Source of the DNA: Sedimentisphaerales bacterium
Lineage (GTDB): Bacteria; Planctomycetota; Phycisphaerae; Sedimentisphaerales; Anaerobacaceae
Assembly: GCA_016931715.1 (NCBI GenBank)
Contig: JAFGEF010000015.1
Span: forward strand, 1-64,000
Direction: 5' to 3'
Length of the DNA: 64,000 bases
Both the position numbers and the translations under genes were made by a program. Below the pieces are notes generated by a model. That model saw nothing but the letters and a program-made list of their open reading frames with translations, was not told the DNA's origin and did not search any database. The stretch's first letter is position 1. The number at the start of each line of letters is the position of its first letter. Positions 43,038 to 51,875 of the stretch are shown here, piece after piece.

Positions 43038-45221
43038 TTAAATTCCCAAAGAAATTTCAGGAGGTTCAGGGGCGTCTTTCCATAGAAATTTCATTTTTAA
43101 TGTAAACCAGTGGTCATTAACCTTATAAACATTCTGGCCGTTAGCGTCCTTTTCCACTTCCAAACCGATAGGTTCCTTTGTAAGAGGATCAATCAGCGTA
43201 ATACCGGTAGTTTGAATATTCCTGTAAGCGCCTGTACCAAAAGTAGTCGGATAAATCTTTTCCTTTTCCACACCCGTTCCAATCGGGCACTCTTCAACTT
43301 TGTCTATTTCTTTGACCACAAGATCAAAATGCTGAGTATTAATCTTGTCATAAAGCTTAAACGGGCTGTTGACATCGAATAATTCGTCCATATACTCCAG
43401 GCGTGTAACAAAACCCCAATTTCTCCTGTCAGTAACATCGTGAGGATTCAGCAGGTTGAGGACATCCGTATTTTTTTCTCCATAAGGACAATAACCAGTT
43501 ATAATTATCATGAAACCGGAATCGGTTGGCGCTGTTTCGACTTCCGCAGCTTCTCCCATGGTCCTGGCAAGATCGCGCTTTGCCTGTATTTCCGCCTGCC
43601 TTTCCTGTTCTGTCTTTTGCGCTCTGCCTTCGCTCGTAGTTCCATAACCAGCGCTTTGCCGTGTTAAATCTATCTCTGGAAACTGAGCTTTTGCAAGATC
43701 AGTCGTAAAACGTATAATAGTATTTGTAATAAATATCTGCTTTCTATCCTTGCGGGGAACATTCATCACTGTTTTTGCGTCACCTCTGGCAAAAGCCTTA
43801 TACATCTCAGCCTGCCTTTGATTATTCTCCTCATTCGGCAGCGCAGCGCTTATCGTCTCAATAATCCGGGGAATGATATCACGATGTTCAAAAAACTTAT
43901 ACTCCCTGTCCACAACAGAGTCCATCTGGACTTTTAGTTCTTTAAGCTCTTCGTACTGAGACCTGGAATTATCAAGATCGCGAATTATTCTCCCTGCGCG
44001 AGTTCTGTCAGTACTCTGTCTGCCATATTGCACTTTATCCCAGAAAGTCCTTCCAAAGCTCATTACAGAAACAGCTAAAAGCAAACAGGCAGCGATAATA
44101 AAATACCTGCCTTTGGTAGCCCATGCCTTCGCCCTGGCAATGTTTCGAGGAAGCAGGTTGCTTTCGATTTTAGCGATACCAAGAGCCTGTACAGCGAGAC
44201 CATAAACAATACCAAAATCAGTAATACTCTCATGGAATTTAGCCTGCGAGACACCCTGCCCTAAAGTAAGCCTTTTAAAAGAATCCGGCCTTTCGACAGG
44301 CATTTGAATTGTTTGCTGAAGATATTTAAGCAGGCCGCGAAGTTTTGCGCCGCCGCCCATGGCGATAATCTTCTTTATTTTCGTATTCGGATTGGCGCTG
44401 TTGTAAAAACCAAGTGAACGCTGAACCTCGGATGCCAAATCTGTAAAAACAGGCCTCATCGCCTGAAATATCTGCCTGGCATACTTGCTCATCGGGGCTG
44501 TGCGTTTGAGTTTTTCCGCCTTATCGAAATTTAGTTTGAACGTATCGGCTATCGCCTGTGTGAAAGTATTGCCCCCAATGAGAATACATCTTTGCCATAC
44601 TGTCGTTTTCGTGCATACTACAAGGTCGGTATTTTCTGCTCCGACATTGATAACAACAACAGCCTGATTATCTGTCGTAACCAAATCAGGACGGTCATAC
44701 ACGAGGTAATTATAAAGAGCCATCGGTGCAATTTGCACATAACTGACATCGATATCCTCCCTGCTGAGAGGATTCAGAGCTGCATTTACTATTTCATTTT
44801 TAATAGCGAAAATTCCGACTTTTATCTCCGGGCTGTCAGGTTCGGACATCAATTGCCAATCCCACTGAACATCATTGATGCCGAAAGGAATCTGCTGCAC
44901 AGCCTCGAATTTGACCATTTCCGGTATGCGTTTTGCCTCTACAGGCGGCAGGTTCACGAATCTTACAAAACTATTTTGACTCGGCACAGATACGATAATT
45001 TCCTCCATGCTCAAATCGTATTTATTCACCAGTTCACGAAAGCTTAAAGCGATAAGCTCTTCTTTCTCGTCCTGGGTTACATTGCTTCCGCTGAGAATTT
45101 TGCCGTGCTGAATATTCTCAAACCCGATTACTTCGACCACTCCGCGTTCAGTACTCAAACAAAGAGCTTTCAGAGAATTGTTACCTATGTCTATCGCCCA
45201 AACTGTTCCTGTTTCTGCCAT
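43038..45221 (-). CDS. pilM: PilM-PilN fusion: type IV pilus assembly ATPase-like protein
   Basis: This 727-residue protein has an actin-like PilM domain in residues 1-360 (TVWAIDIGNNSLKALCLS; MVKFEAVQQIPFGINDVQWDW; AVVVINVGAENTDLVV; KIIAMGGGAKLRGLLKYLQ). A membrane segment follows (about 378-397, GRYFIIAACLLLAVSVMSFG), then a coiled coil and a periplasmic domain as in PilN. In Proteobacteria PilM and PilN are separate proteins that bind each other. Here they appear fused. It would anchor an inner-membrane pilus or type II secretion platform. The ATG at 45221 follows GAGG; an earlier ATG would add nine residues. Confidence 0.85.
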   Translation of the reverse strand: MAETGTVWAIDIGNNSLKALCLSTERGVVEVIGFENIQHGKILSGSNVTQDEKEELIALSFRELVNKYDLSMEEIIVSVPSQNSFVRFVNLPPVEAKRIPEMVKFEAVQQIPFGINDVQWDWQLMSEPDSPEIKVGIFAIKNEIVNAALNPLSREDIDVSYVQIAPMALYNYLVYDRPDLVTTDNQAVVVINVGAENTDLVVCTKTTVWQRCILIGGNTFTQAIADTFKLNFDKAEKLKRTAPMSKYARQIFQAMRPVFTDLASEVQRSLGFYNSANPNTKIKKIIAMGGGAKLRGLLKYLQQTIQMPVERPDSFKRLTLGQGVSQAKFHESITDFGIVYGLAVQALGIAKIESNLLPRNIARAKAWATKGRYFIIAACLLLAVSVMSFGRTFWDKVQYGRQSTDRTRAGRIIRDLDNSRSQYEELKELKVQMDSVVDREYKFFEHRDIIPRIIETISAALPNEENNQRQAEMYKAFARGDAKTVMNVPRKDRKQIFITNTIIRFTTDLAKAQFPEIDLTRQSAGYGTTSEGRAQKTEQERQAEIQAKRDLARTMGEAAEVETAPTDSGFMIIITGYCPYGEKNTDVLNLLNPHDVTDRRNWGFVTRLEYMDELFDVNSPFKLYDKINTQHFDLVVKEIDKVEECPIGTGVEKEKIYPTTFGTGAYRNIQTTGITLIDPLTKEPIGLEVEKDANGQNVYKVNDHWFTLKMKFLWKDAPEPPEISLGI

Positions 45222-45318
45222 ATAAACCTCACGTATAACAAGGCTCACAACTCGTTTTATGAGCTTAATGAACTACTACTTGTAAAAATGTCCAAACAAA
45301 TATAAATTATACCATATT

Positions 45319-46767
45319 ATGAAAACTTTTTCCATAAACACTCTGGGCTGCAAAGTAAATCAGTATGAAAGCCAACAGATCCGGGAATTACTTGAAAAAT
45401 TCGGTATGCAAAAAGCCGAATTCTCTGAAAAACCTGACCTGGTTGTTATCAATACATGCTGTGTTACCCATACTGCCTCAGCCAAGAGCAGGCAGCAAAT
45501 CCGAAAATTCCAAAAACACTATCCTGAAGCCATCGTTGTCGTATGCGGCTGTCTGCCTGTTATAGAGAACAGCTTACCCACGCAAGATATCGACTTACAA
45601 AGCAATTCAAACCAAAAGTCCGAAAATATCCTTTTTGTCACAAATCGTGACGAACTTGCCGCAATTCTTATCCAATTAGTAAGCAAAACTTACTGCCGGA
45701 ATCATTTTCAAGCCGAACGGAACTGCACACCCGGCCTAAATCTCCAATCCATTAACCCGATTAAAACAGAATATGATGCTAAAATCAAGCTAAAAAAAGG
45801 ATTTACAGAAAATCCCGAACTGCCCGTATTAACTTGTTTTCAAGACCAAACGAGGGCTTTTCTCAAAGTTCAGGACGGCTGCGATGGTCTCTGCTCATAT
45901 TGTATTATACCGAGAACGCGACCCGATGTTCGCAGCAAACCTGTTAAAGAAGCCATAAATGAGGCAAAATCACTTGTCCAGGCAGGACATAAGGAAATTG
46001 TAATTACCGGCGTTTGCCTTGGCGCTTACGGCAGAGATAGTGCAAGACGAAGAGCAAATCTTTCAGAAAACACCGATTATTTAGCCGATTTAGTTGAAAA
46101 AATTGCCCAAATCCCGAATCTTAAACGAATAAGATTAAGCTCAATCGAACCATCTGATATAACTGACAGCCTTCTCGATATTTTCCGCCAATACAGCAAC
46201 ATCATGCCGCATATACATTTATCTCTGCAATCCGGCTCGGATGCGGTTTTGAAAAAAATGTGCAGAAGGTACAAAGTCGATGCAGTAAGAAAAATTATCG
46301 ACAGGATAAAAACATTTCTCGACAATCCCGCTATTACGACAGATATGATAGTAGGATTTCCAGGCGAAACCGATGAAAATTTCAACGATACTGTCAAACT
46401 CGTTCAGGAAACAGGATTCGCGAAAATACATGTTTTCAGATTCTCGCCACGAAAAGGCACCGCTGCGGCCCGTATGAAAGATGTCATTGACAGCAAAACA
46501 GTTCATAGCCGCTCGGAAATACTTCTGCAGATGGATAAGCAGTCAGGATATAATTTCAGAAATCAATTTGTCGGGAAAAACGAATCGATTCTCATCGAAA
46601 GCAATGGCGGCAAACCCGCAGGAAGAAGCGAAAGATATTTCATGGTATATCTAAACCAGCAGAAAGCCGCAAATCATAACACGCAATTTCAAAAAAATGA
46701 TTTAGTGAAAGTAAAACTATTAAAAAACACAAAAGACGGCATGACCGCCGAACCAGTTTCATATTAG
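45319..46767 (+). CDS. mtaB: tRNA (t6A37-C2)-methylthiotransferase
   Basis: This 482-residue radical-SAM methylthiotransferase has an N-terminal MTTase domain with three cluster cysteines (C11 in TLGCKVNQYES, C47 region in VINTCCVT, and VCGCLP), a radical-SAM motif C188-x3-C192-x2-C195 in DGCDGLCSYCIIPRTR, and a C-terminal TRAM-like beta domain. It converts t6A37 to ms2t6A in tRNAs reading ANN codons. CIIPRTR and GCKVNQ place it in the MtaB/YqeV group rather than MiaB or RimO. An insertion of about 40 residues after position 125 is longer than usual. It is divergent from pilM. Confidence 0.92.
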   Translation: MKTFSINTLGCKVNQYESQQIRELLEKFGMQKAEFSEKPDLVVINTCCVTHTASAKSRQQIRKFQKHYPEAIVVVCGCLPVIENSLPTQDIDLQSNSNQKSENILFVTNRDELAAILIQLVSKTYCRNHFQAERNCTPGLNLQSINPIKTEYDAKIKLKKGFTENPELPVLTCFQDQTRAFLKVQDGCDGLCSYCIIPRTRPDVRSKPVKEAINEAKSLVQAGHKEIVITGVCLGAYGRDSARRRANLSENTDYLADLVEKIAQIPNLKRIRLSSIEPSDITDSLLDIFRQYSNIMPHIHLSLQSGSDAVLKKMCRRYKVDAVRKIIDRIKTFLDNPAITTDMIVGFPGETDENFNDTVKLVQETGFAKIHVFRFSPRKGTAAARMKDVIDSKTVHSRSEILLQMDKQSGYNFRNQFVGKNESILIESNGGKPAGRSERYFMVYLNQQKAANHNTQFQKNDLVKVKLLKNTKDGMTAEPVSY

Positions 46768-46944
46768 CGGCTATCTCTATATATAATTACGGATATTTTC
46801 AGCATCGCACATTAACGACCATCCTGTTAAAACTCTAATTTTCATATTTACAAGAGAGAATTTATTTTTCAATCATGTTATTAACTCAAACTAACCGATT
46901 TATAAAGTATTATTTATACTAACTTGTTGGAGTTGGAAAAGTAT

Positions 46945-47709
46945 ATGCGAACATTCATTTATGTATTGCTGCTGCTCATTATTAGTGTTTCAGCGTTTGC
47001 ACAAAACACAATAAGAACAATCCACGTCGTTGTCGCCCTGTGCGATAATGACAGCCAGGGTATAGTTCCTGTTCCGAAATCACTTGGCAATGGGGATGAT
47101 CCGAATAACAACCTTTATTGGGGTGCGCTATACGGCTCAAAAACATTCATCAAAAAATGTAATGACTGGACTCTCATAAAGACCGCCAGGAATGTGAATG
47201 AAACAATCCTGGAAAGAATTGTGTATCGTCATGCTTCAGGTAATGTTTATCTTATCATGGATGCTTATCGCGGAGTCCGTATAAAAACTGCCGTCGAATA
47301 TTTTCTTAATGCAGTCATCGGGAATAATCCCGGGCTTATTCAACATGGTGACGTCAAAATTCCAATTGGAGGTGACGCCGATATGATAGTCTATGCAGGG
47401 CATAACGGCTTGATGGATTTTGAAGTCGAGCCTATTCAGAAAAAGCGAGAGGGACATGCTAATGATGCTGTTGTGTTAGCCTGCAAAAGCAAAGCTTATT
47501 TTGCACCTTTTCTTTCAAAAAATTCCTGCAGATCTGTGCTCCTTACCACCGGATTTATGGCTCCAGAAGCATATACTCTTGAAGCGGCCTTGACAGGCTG
47601 GATAGCCGGCGAAAATGGCAGTCAAATTAAAGAACGAGCCGCTCAGGCATATAACAAATACCAAAAATGCGGCTTAAAAGGGGCTCAAAATCTGTTCTTT
47701 TCAGAATAG
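46945..47709 (+). CDS. Exported protein of unknown function
   Basis: This 254-residue protein has a signal peptide cleaved after about residue 19 (VSAFAQ). The mature part opens TIRTIHVVVALCDNDSQGIVPVP and contains GGDADMIVYAGHNGLMDF and VVLACKSKAYFAPFL. The pattern of a histidine-containing GHNG after a hydrophobic strand suggests an alpha/beta hydrolase-like or caspase-like (C14) fold, but I cannot name it. The ATG at 46945 begins a proper signal peptide. It stands alone between mtaB and a minus-strand lipoprotein gene. Confidence 0.6.
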   Translation: MRTFIYVLLLLIISVSAFAQNTIRTIHVVVALCDNDSQGIVPVPKSLGNGDDPNNNLYWGALYGSKTFIKKCNDWTLIKTARNVNETILERIVYRHASGNVYLIMDAYRGVRIKTAVEYFLNAVIGNNPGLIQHGDVKIPIGGDADMIVYAGHNGLMDFEVEPIQKKREGHANDAVVLACKSKAYFAPFLSKNSCRSVLLTTGFMAPEAYTLEAALTGWIAGENGSQIKERAAQAYNKYQKCGLKGAQNLFFSE

Positions 47710-47782
47710 TTTTGGCGCATTAACATAATTAAATCTACTAATTGCTCTATTTACGTGGAGTCTTCGATAATTGACCGATTTA

Positions 47783-48310
47783 TTATTTTTGCATCACATC
47801 AAGATTCCAGCGGCACTGCTGCTGATCGTTGACCGCCAATACCAAAGCCAACCCGCCTTGATCAAGCTGTTGCGGAACTTTTACCTTCAGAGGAGCCAAA
47901 TCTTTTCCGGAAGTTGAGTAAGCTTCGGCGATCGAAGTGACTTGACGGCCTTCATTGTCCAGAAGGCTCAGCGTAACTTTTGCATCTGTCGGAGCCAGGC
48001 CGTGAATATCCACCTCAAGCTGCTGACCGGGCTGTATATTTATAGAAGACTCAGACTTTATGTCATTCCATTCGTCCTCAGTATAATACCATGTATCACT
48101 TGCAGCATCAATGACTAATGCGACAACTCCCGGAATGACACCGGCAATCAACCAGAGGCAATCGAACAGGACGACCTTAGCATCGATTTCATTGGAAAGT
48201 TTGGCATGTCGCCGTTCCGGATACAAAATGTAGCCGCAACCCATGGTGGTTATGATAAATGCGGTTAATACAACCAAGCTGAATATTCGCATTTTAAAAA
48301 TCTTTTTCAT
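47783..48310 (-). CDS. YceK/YidQ-like lipoprotein with second membrane segment
   Basis: This 175-residue protein has a lipoprotein-type signal (MKKIFKMRIFSLVVL...TTMGC, C25). Next is YILYPERRHA and a hydrophobic stretch FDCLWLIAGVIPGVVALVIDAASDTWYY, an arrangement seen in small lipoproteins of Gammaproteobacteria annotated YceK-like. The C-terminal 90 residues form a beta-rich domain (LEVDIHGLAPTDAKVTLSLLD). The ATG at 48310 follows AAAGGAG; a longer in-frame reading would enter a copy of the dispersed element. Confidence 0.6.
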   Translation of the reverse strand: MKKIFKMRIFSLVVLTAFIITTMGCGYILYPERRHAKLSNEIDAKVVLFDCLWLIAGVIPGVVALVIDAASDTWYYTEDEWNDIKSESSINIQPGQQLEVDIHGLAPTDAKVTLSLLDNEGRQVTSIAEAYSTSGKDLAPLKVKVPQQLDQGGLALVLAVNDQQQCRWNLDVMQK

Positions 48311-48333
48311 AGCAGTATCTCCTTTCAAAAAAG

Positions 48334-48362
48334 AGGTTAGGCTTCTGCAAAATTGAAGAACT
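48334..48362. repeat. Short copy of the dispersed element
   Basis: GGCTTCTGCAAAATTGAAG followed by AACT matches the two ends of the family joined. A 6-bp direct repeat AAAAAG flanks it (48328-48333 and 48363-48368). It is directly upstream of the lipoprotein gene on the minus strand. Confidence 0.45.
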
Positions 48363-48608
48363 AAAAAGCTTCTAATTAAAATATCGGCATATTTTGACCA
48401 AGAAATTATTGTCGTTTTATGAAATATATTAAAAATTGTTGTCAAATTAGCACAACTGGTGGGTTTAATAGGTCAGTTTGAGTAAAATAATATTGACAGT
48501 ATCCGGCTATTTTAATAGTATAAATATCGTCCTGAGGCAGAAAAGATAGATATTGTTTTATTGAAAAGAAGATATGAGGAATTTCAAGGTGTCCGGTACA
48601 TTTAGAGA

Positions 48609-48727
48609 TTCTAACAAAATGAATTTTTCCTTTGTGGCATGGCCATCCCATTCGACTAACGCTCAGGGCAGGCTCTGACCATGCTTCTTGGGCAAGATGC
48701 CCATGACACGATTCTTTTTGTTAGAAC
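48609..48727. repeat. Inverted-repeat unit (about 119 bp)
   Basis: TTCTAACAAAATGAAT (48609-48624) matches the complement of ATTCTTTTTGTTAGAA (48711-48726) with one mismatch. The GC-richer interior contains GGCATGGCCATCCC and CTTGGGCAAGATGCCC. It may be a different miniature element; no flanking direct repeat is clear. Confidence 0.4.
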
Positions 48728-48965
48728 TTCTTAATTCTTCCAAGCAGCATTTTATAATGCCAATTCAGTGATTATTGAGGGATGATTTTACACGCTTTAA
48801 CTTTTAAATATAGAGAGCGAAAATAACCAAAAAAGTATTGAAAATTAAAAAATAATAAGATATTATAGAAAAAGTGTTACTTTAAGTCCCTGTTCAATAT
48901 TAATAGAAAAAGGTTCTAAAAATAAAATCTTTATTATTTTGCTTATATTAAATAATAAAACGTAG

Positions 48966-49071
48966 CTCTAAAAATGCGATTTGTACTTGCGAGCGAAGCA
49001 GAAAACCGTGTTTTTCGAACAATAATACAGATTACTTCGCCGTTTCACTTCTTGCAATGACATTTTTAGAG
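48966..49071. repeat. Inverted-repeat unit (106 bp)
   Basis: CTCTAAAAATG (48966-48976) is perfectly complementary to CATTTTTAGAG (49061-49071). The interior has further imperfect complementarity (TTGCGAGCGAAGCAGAAAAC against a CGAAGTAATCTG region). It resembles the widespread palindromic intergenic repeats containing TTGCGAGCGAAGC. Confidence 0.45.
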
Positions 49072-49324
49072 ATTGCCTAAATGCAGGATTAGTTCTTTAT
49101 ATCTTCATTTTTGAAGATTCAGGAGAGCTTGTATGAAAAGTACATTTTACATTCCTATTATTCCCTTAATAATAAATCTCTTATGCACATATATCTATTT
49201 TATACATTTGCAAAGAAGAAAGAAGATTTTAACTATACAATTATTTTTAACAGATAGTTGCAGTATAATTTGTTGAGAAGTCTTTAAATTCTATTTGATT
49301 TTTACTAATTTAAGGAGGTTTATG

Positions 49325-51664
49325 ATGTTTAAGAAGCTTTTTTTTGTTATTTCATTTATATCTTTTCTGGTATTGACAAACACAGCCAGCGCTGCCGATC
49401 CCAATCTCGTTGGCTGGTGGAAGCTCGATGAAGGTTTTGGCAATACTGCTTATGATTCCAGTATTTACGGCAACAACGGCACAATAACCGGAGGACCTGA
49501 CTGGATTGACGGTCGAATTAAAGGAGCGCTTCAGTTTAGCGGCCAGGCACAATATATAGACTGCCAGGCAGGAGAAAGCCTGAATATTACAAAAGAGATT
49601 ACGCTTTCACTGTGGGTGGACACAAACGATGCGGGGGATAACCTGAGACACTCATATATGATGAAGGGGGAAATGACTTATGGACTAAAACATACCACTT
49701 CAAATAACATTCAATTTTACATATATTACGACGGCTATCATGAGGTTCTGACACCTGTAACCGAAGCTTTTAATGGTCAGTGGCATCATTTGGCCGGAAC
49801 TTTTGACGGACAAGTGATGAAGTTATATATCGATGGTGTGTTAATGGGCAGCACACAATATAAAGGGGGTATAAACAGGGATAATAATTATGCTCTTAGT
49901 TTTGGGAGAAACAACCAGGGAGACGGGCTTAATCAATGGTATTACGAAGGCTTTCTTGATGATATTCGGGTTTATAATCGTGCGTTATCACAACAGGAGA
50001 TTCAGGATATGCTTAGCCCGGAGTATGCCTCCATGCCGAGTCCTGAAGACGGCGCCCAATATGAAGAACCTGATGTGGTTTTGAAATGGGTGCCCGGCTC
50101 CAGGGCTAATACACATGACGTTTACCTCGGAACGGTTTTTAATGATGTCAACCAGGCAAGCAGAACTGATCAGCGCAATGTTCTTGTAAGTCAAAACACC
50201 GATGCTAATTCTTTTGAACCCGCCGGACTGCTTGAATTAGACCAGACTTATTACTGGCGGATTGATGAAGTTGATGCTCCGCCGAGCAACACAAGATATA
50301 AAGGTCCGGTCTGGAGCTTCACAGTTCCTTTTGCCTTTCCTATTAAGCAAATCACTGCCGCAGCTTCCAGCAGCGATGCGAATAAAGGTCCTGAAAATAC
50401 AGTAAATGGTTCCGGATTAGATAAAACCGGTTTGCTGCATGATAAAATAAGTAAAGACTGTATGTGGCTGAGTAGCCGCACCGGAGAACAACCGACATGG
50501 ATATTATTTGAATTTAACAAGGTTTACAAACTTCATGAGATGTGGGTATGGAACTCTAATGATAGTTTTGAGCTTTCGGTTGGTTTGGGAATTAAAAATG
50601 CAGTAATTGAATATTCAGTCGATGGCATCAATTACACAACACTGGGAACTACTCATGAATTTGCTCAAGCGCCTGCTGTGTCGAATTATGCGCATAATAC
50701 GACTATAGATTTCGATGATGTATTGGCAAAATACGTCAGAATTACCGCCAACAGCAATTGGAAGGGTCTCCTGAAACAGTATGGTCTCAGTGAGGTTCGC
50801 TTTTTCTATGTCCCTGTCAGTGCAAGAATGCCTAATCCGACAGACGGCTTAACAGACGTCGCCCTGGATGTAACACTCACATGGAAAGCCGGAAGAGAAG
50901 CGGCTGAGCATAAAGTATATATCAGCAAAGACGAGCAGGCCGTAATTAACGGAAATGCACCTGTTAGTACATACAGCATGACAAGCTATGGCCCGTTAGC
51001 GCTTGATCTTAACAGCATATATTACTGGCGCGTAGATGAGGTTAATAATGCTGAAACACCTTCTGTATGGCAGGGAGATATTTGGAGCTTTAAAACTTCC
51101 GAGTATATTGTCGTCGATGGTTTCGAGATCGGTTATGATGATACTGATGCAAATGCAGTATGGGCTACATGGATTGACGGATATGGGAATGAATTAGTCA
51201 ACGGCGCCCTGATTGGTTACGCATTTCCGGGCCCATATCTATCAACAACCAATCACAGCGGCGGACATTCTGCACCCTTGAATTATAATAATACAATAGC
51301 CAGTTATTCAGAAATTACAGCTCAGTCTGATGAGCTTCCGATAGGTACGACAGACTGGACGACAGGCAACCCGGATACACTCGTGATATGGTTTATGGGC
51401 GATGCTAATAATGCTTCTACAGACAGGCTGTATATGAAGCTGAACAACAAGAAACTTGTTTACAATGGTCCTGCGGCTGATATATCCAGCACAACATGGA
51501 TACCCTGGGAGATAGATATTCCATCGCTGGGAGTGAACCTTAGTAATATCAGCAGTATTACAATAGGTTTGGAACGGAGCGGCTCGAATGGAGGCTCTGG
51601 TATATTGTATATAGATGATATTCAGCTTTATGTTCGTTTGGATGAAGAGGCGATTCTTGAGTAA
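49325..51664 (+). CDS. Secreted LamG/discoidin multidomain protein
   Basis: This 779-residue protein has a signal peptide (about 1-24, NTASAADP) and a LamG/concanavalin-like domain (about 25-220: LVGWWKLDEGFGNTAYDSS ... WYYEGFLDDIRVYNRAL). An FN3-like module follows (PSPEDGAQYEE...YYWRIDEVDAP), then a discoidin/F5-8C-like domain (about 335-485), a second FN3-like module (YYWRVDEVNNA), and a C-terminal beta domain starting VVDGFEIGYDDTDANAVW. Such proteins bind polysaccharides or surfaces. No catalytic motif, dockerin or PEP-CTERM is seen. The second of two adjacent ATGs is six bases from AAGGAGG. The next gene is a paralogue for its last 550 residues. Confidence 0.85.
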   Translation: MFKKLFFVISFISFLVLTNTASAADPNLVGWWKLDEGFGNTAYDSSIYGNNGTITGGPDWIDGRIKGALQFSGQAQYIDCQAGESLNITKEITLSLWVDTNDAGDNLRHSYMMKGEMTYGLKHTTSNNIQFYIYYDGYHEVLTPVTEAFNGQWHHLAGTFDGQVMKLYIDGVLMGSTQYKGGINRDNNYALSFGRNNQGDGLNQWYYEGFLDDIRVYNRALSQQEIQDMLSPEYASMPSPEDGAQYEEPDVVLKWVPGSRANTHDVYLGTVFNDVNQASRTDQRNVLVSQNTDANSFEPAGLLELDQTYYWRIDEVDAPPSNTRYKGPVWSFTVPFAFPIKQITAAASSSDANKGPENTVNGSGLDKTGLLHDKISKDCMWLSSRTGEQPTWILFEFNKVYKLHEMWVWNSNDSFELSVGLGIKNAVIEYSVDGINYTTLGTTHEFAQAPAVSNYAHNTTIDFDDVLAKYVRITANSNWKGLLKQYGLSEVRFFYVPVSARMPNPTDGLTDVALDVTLTWKAGREAAEHKVYISKDEQAVINGNAPVSTYSMTSYGPLALDLNSIYYWRVDEVNNAETPSVWQGDIWSFKTSEYIVVDGFEIGYDDTDANAVWATWIDGYGNELVNGALIGYAFPGPYLSTTNHSGGHSAPLNYNNTIASYSEITAQSDELPIGTTDWTTGNPDTLVIWFMGDANNASTDRLYMKLNNKKLVYNGPAADISSTTWIPWEIDIPSLGVNLSNISSITIGLERSGSNGGSGILYIDDIQLYVRLDEEAILE

Positions 51665-51875
51665 TAAATCAGATAACATTATCCTGGGCAGATAAATGTT
51701 GTTAAAAAGCTTTATGAGAAAGGATATCGTATAAGGAAGAAAGTAATATCCTTCAACCGGTGACGGATTAAGTAAAATGTCCCGGCAAGAAGATTTTTGA
51801 TGTTAAAAACCGATAAGTTCTTTGTTGCGTGGTTATCAATATAACTTAACAATTTTTTTAAACAGGAGGATTATT

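Larger units (their letters stand above)
48311..49324. other. 1-kb intergenic region made of repeat-like inverted elements
   Basis: No convincing gene is present. It holds a short copy of the dispersed element (48334-48362), an inverted-repeat unit at 48609-48727, and a second unit at 48966-49071. AT-rich filler follows, with a TATAAT at 49264-49269 and the ribosome binding site AAGGAGG (49312-49318) of the next gene. A 69-codon reading frame at 48442-48651 lies across one inverted repeat and is probably not a gene. Confidence 0.5.

Noticed and set aside
48442-48651. 69-codon minus-strand reading frame
   Set aside because: It crosses one arm of an inverted repeat, lacks a ribosome binding site and shows no domain.
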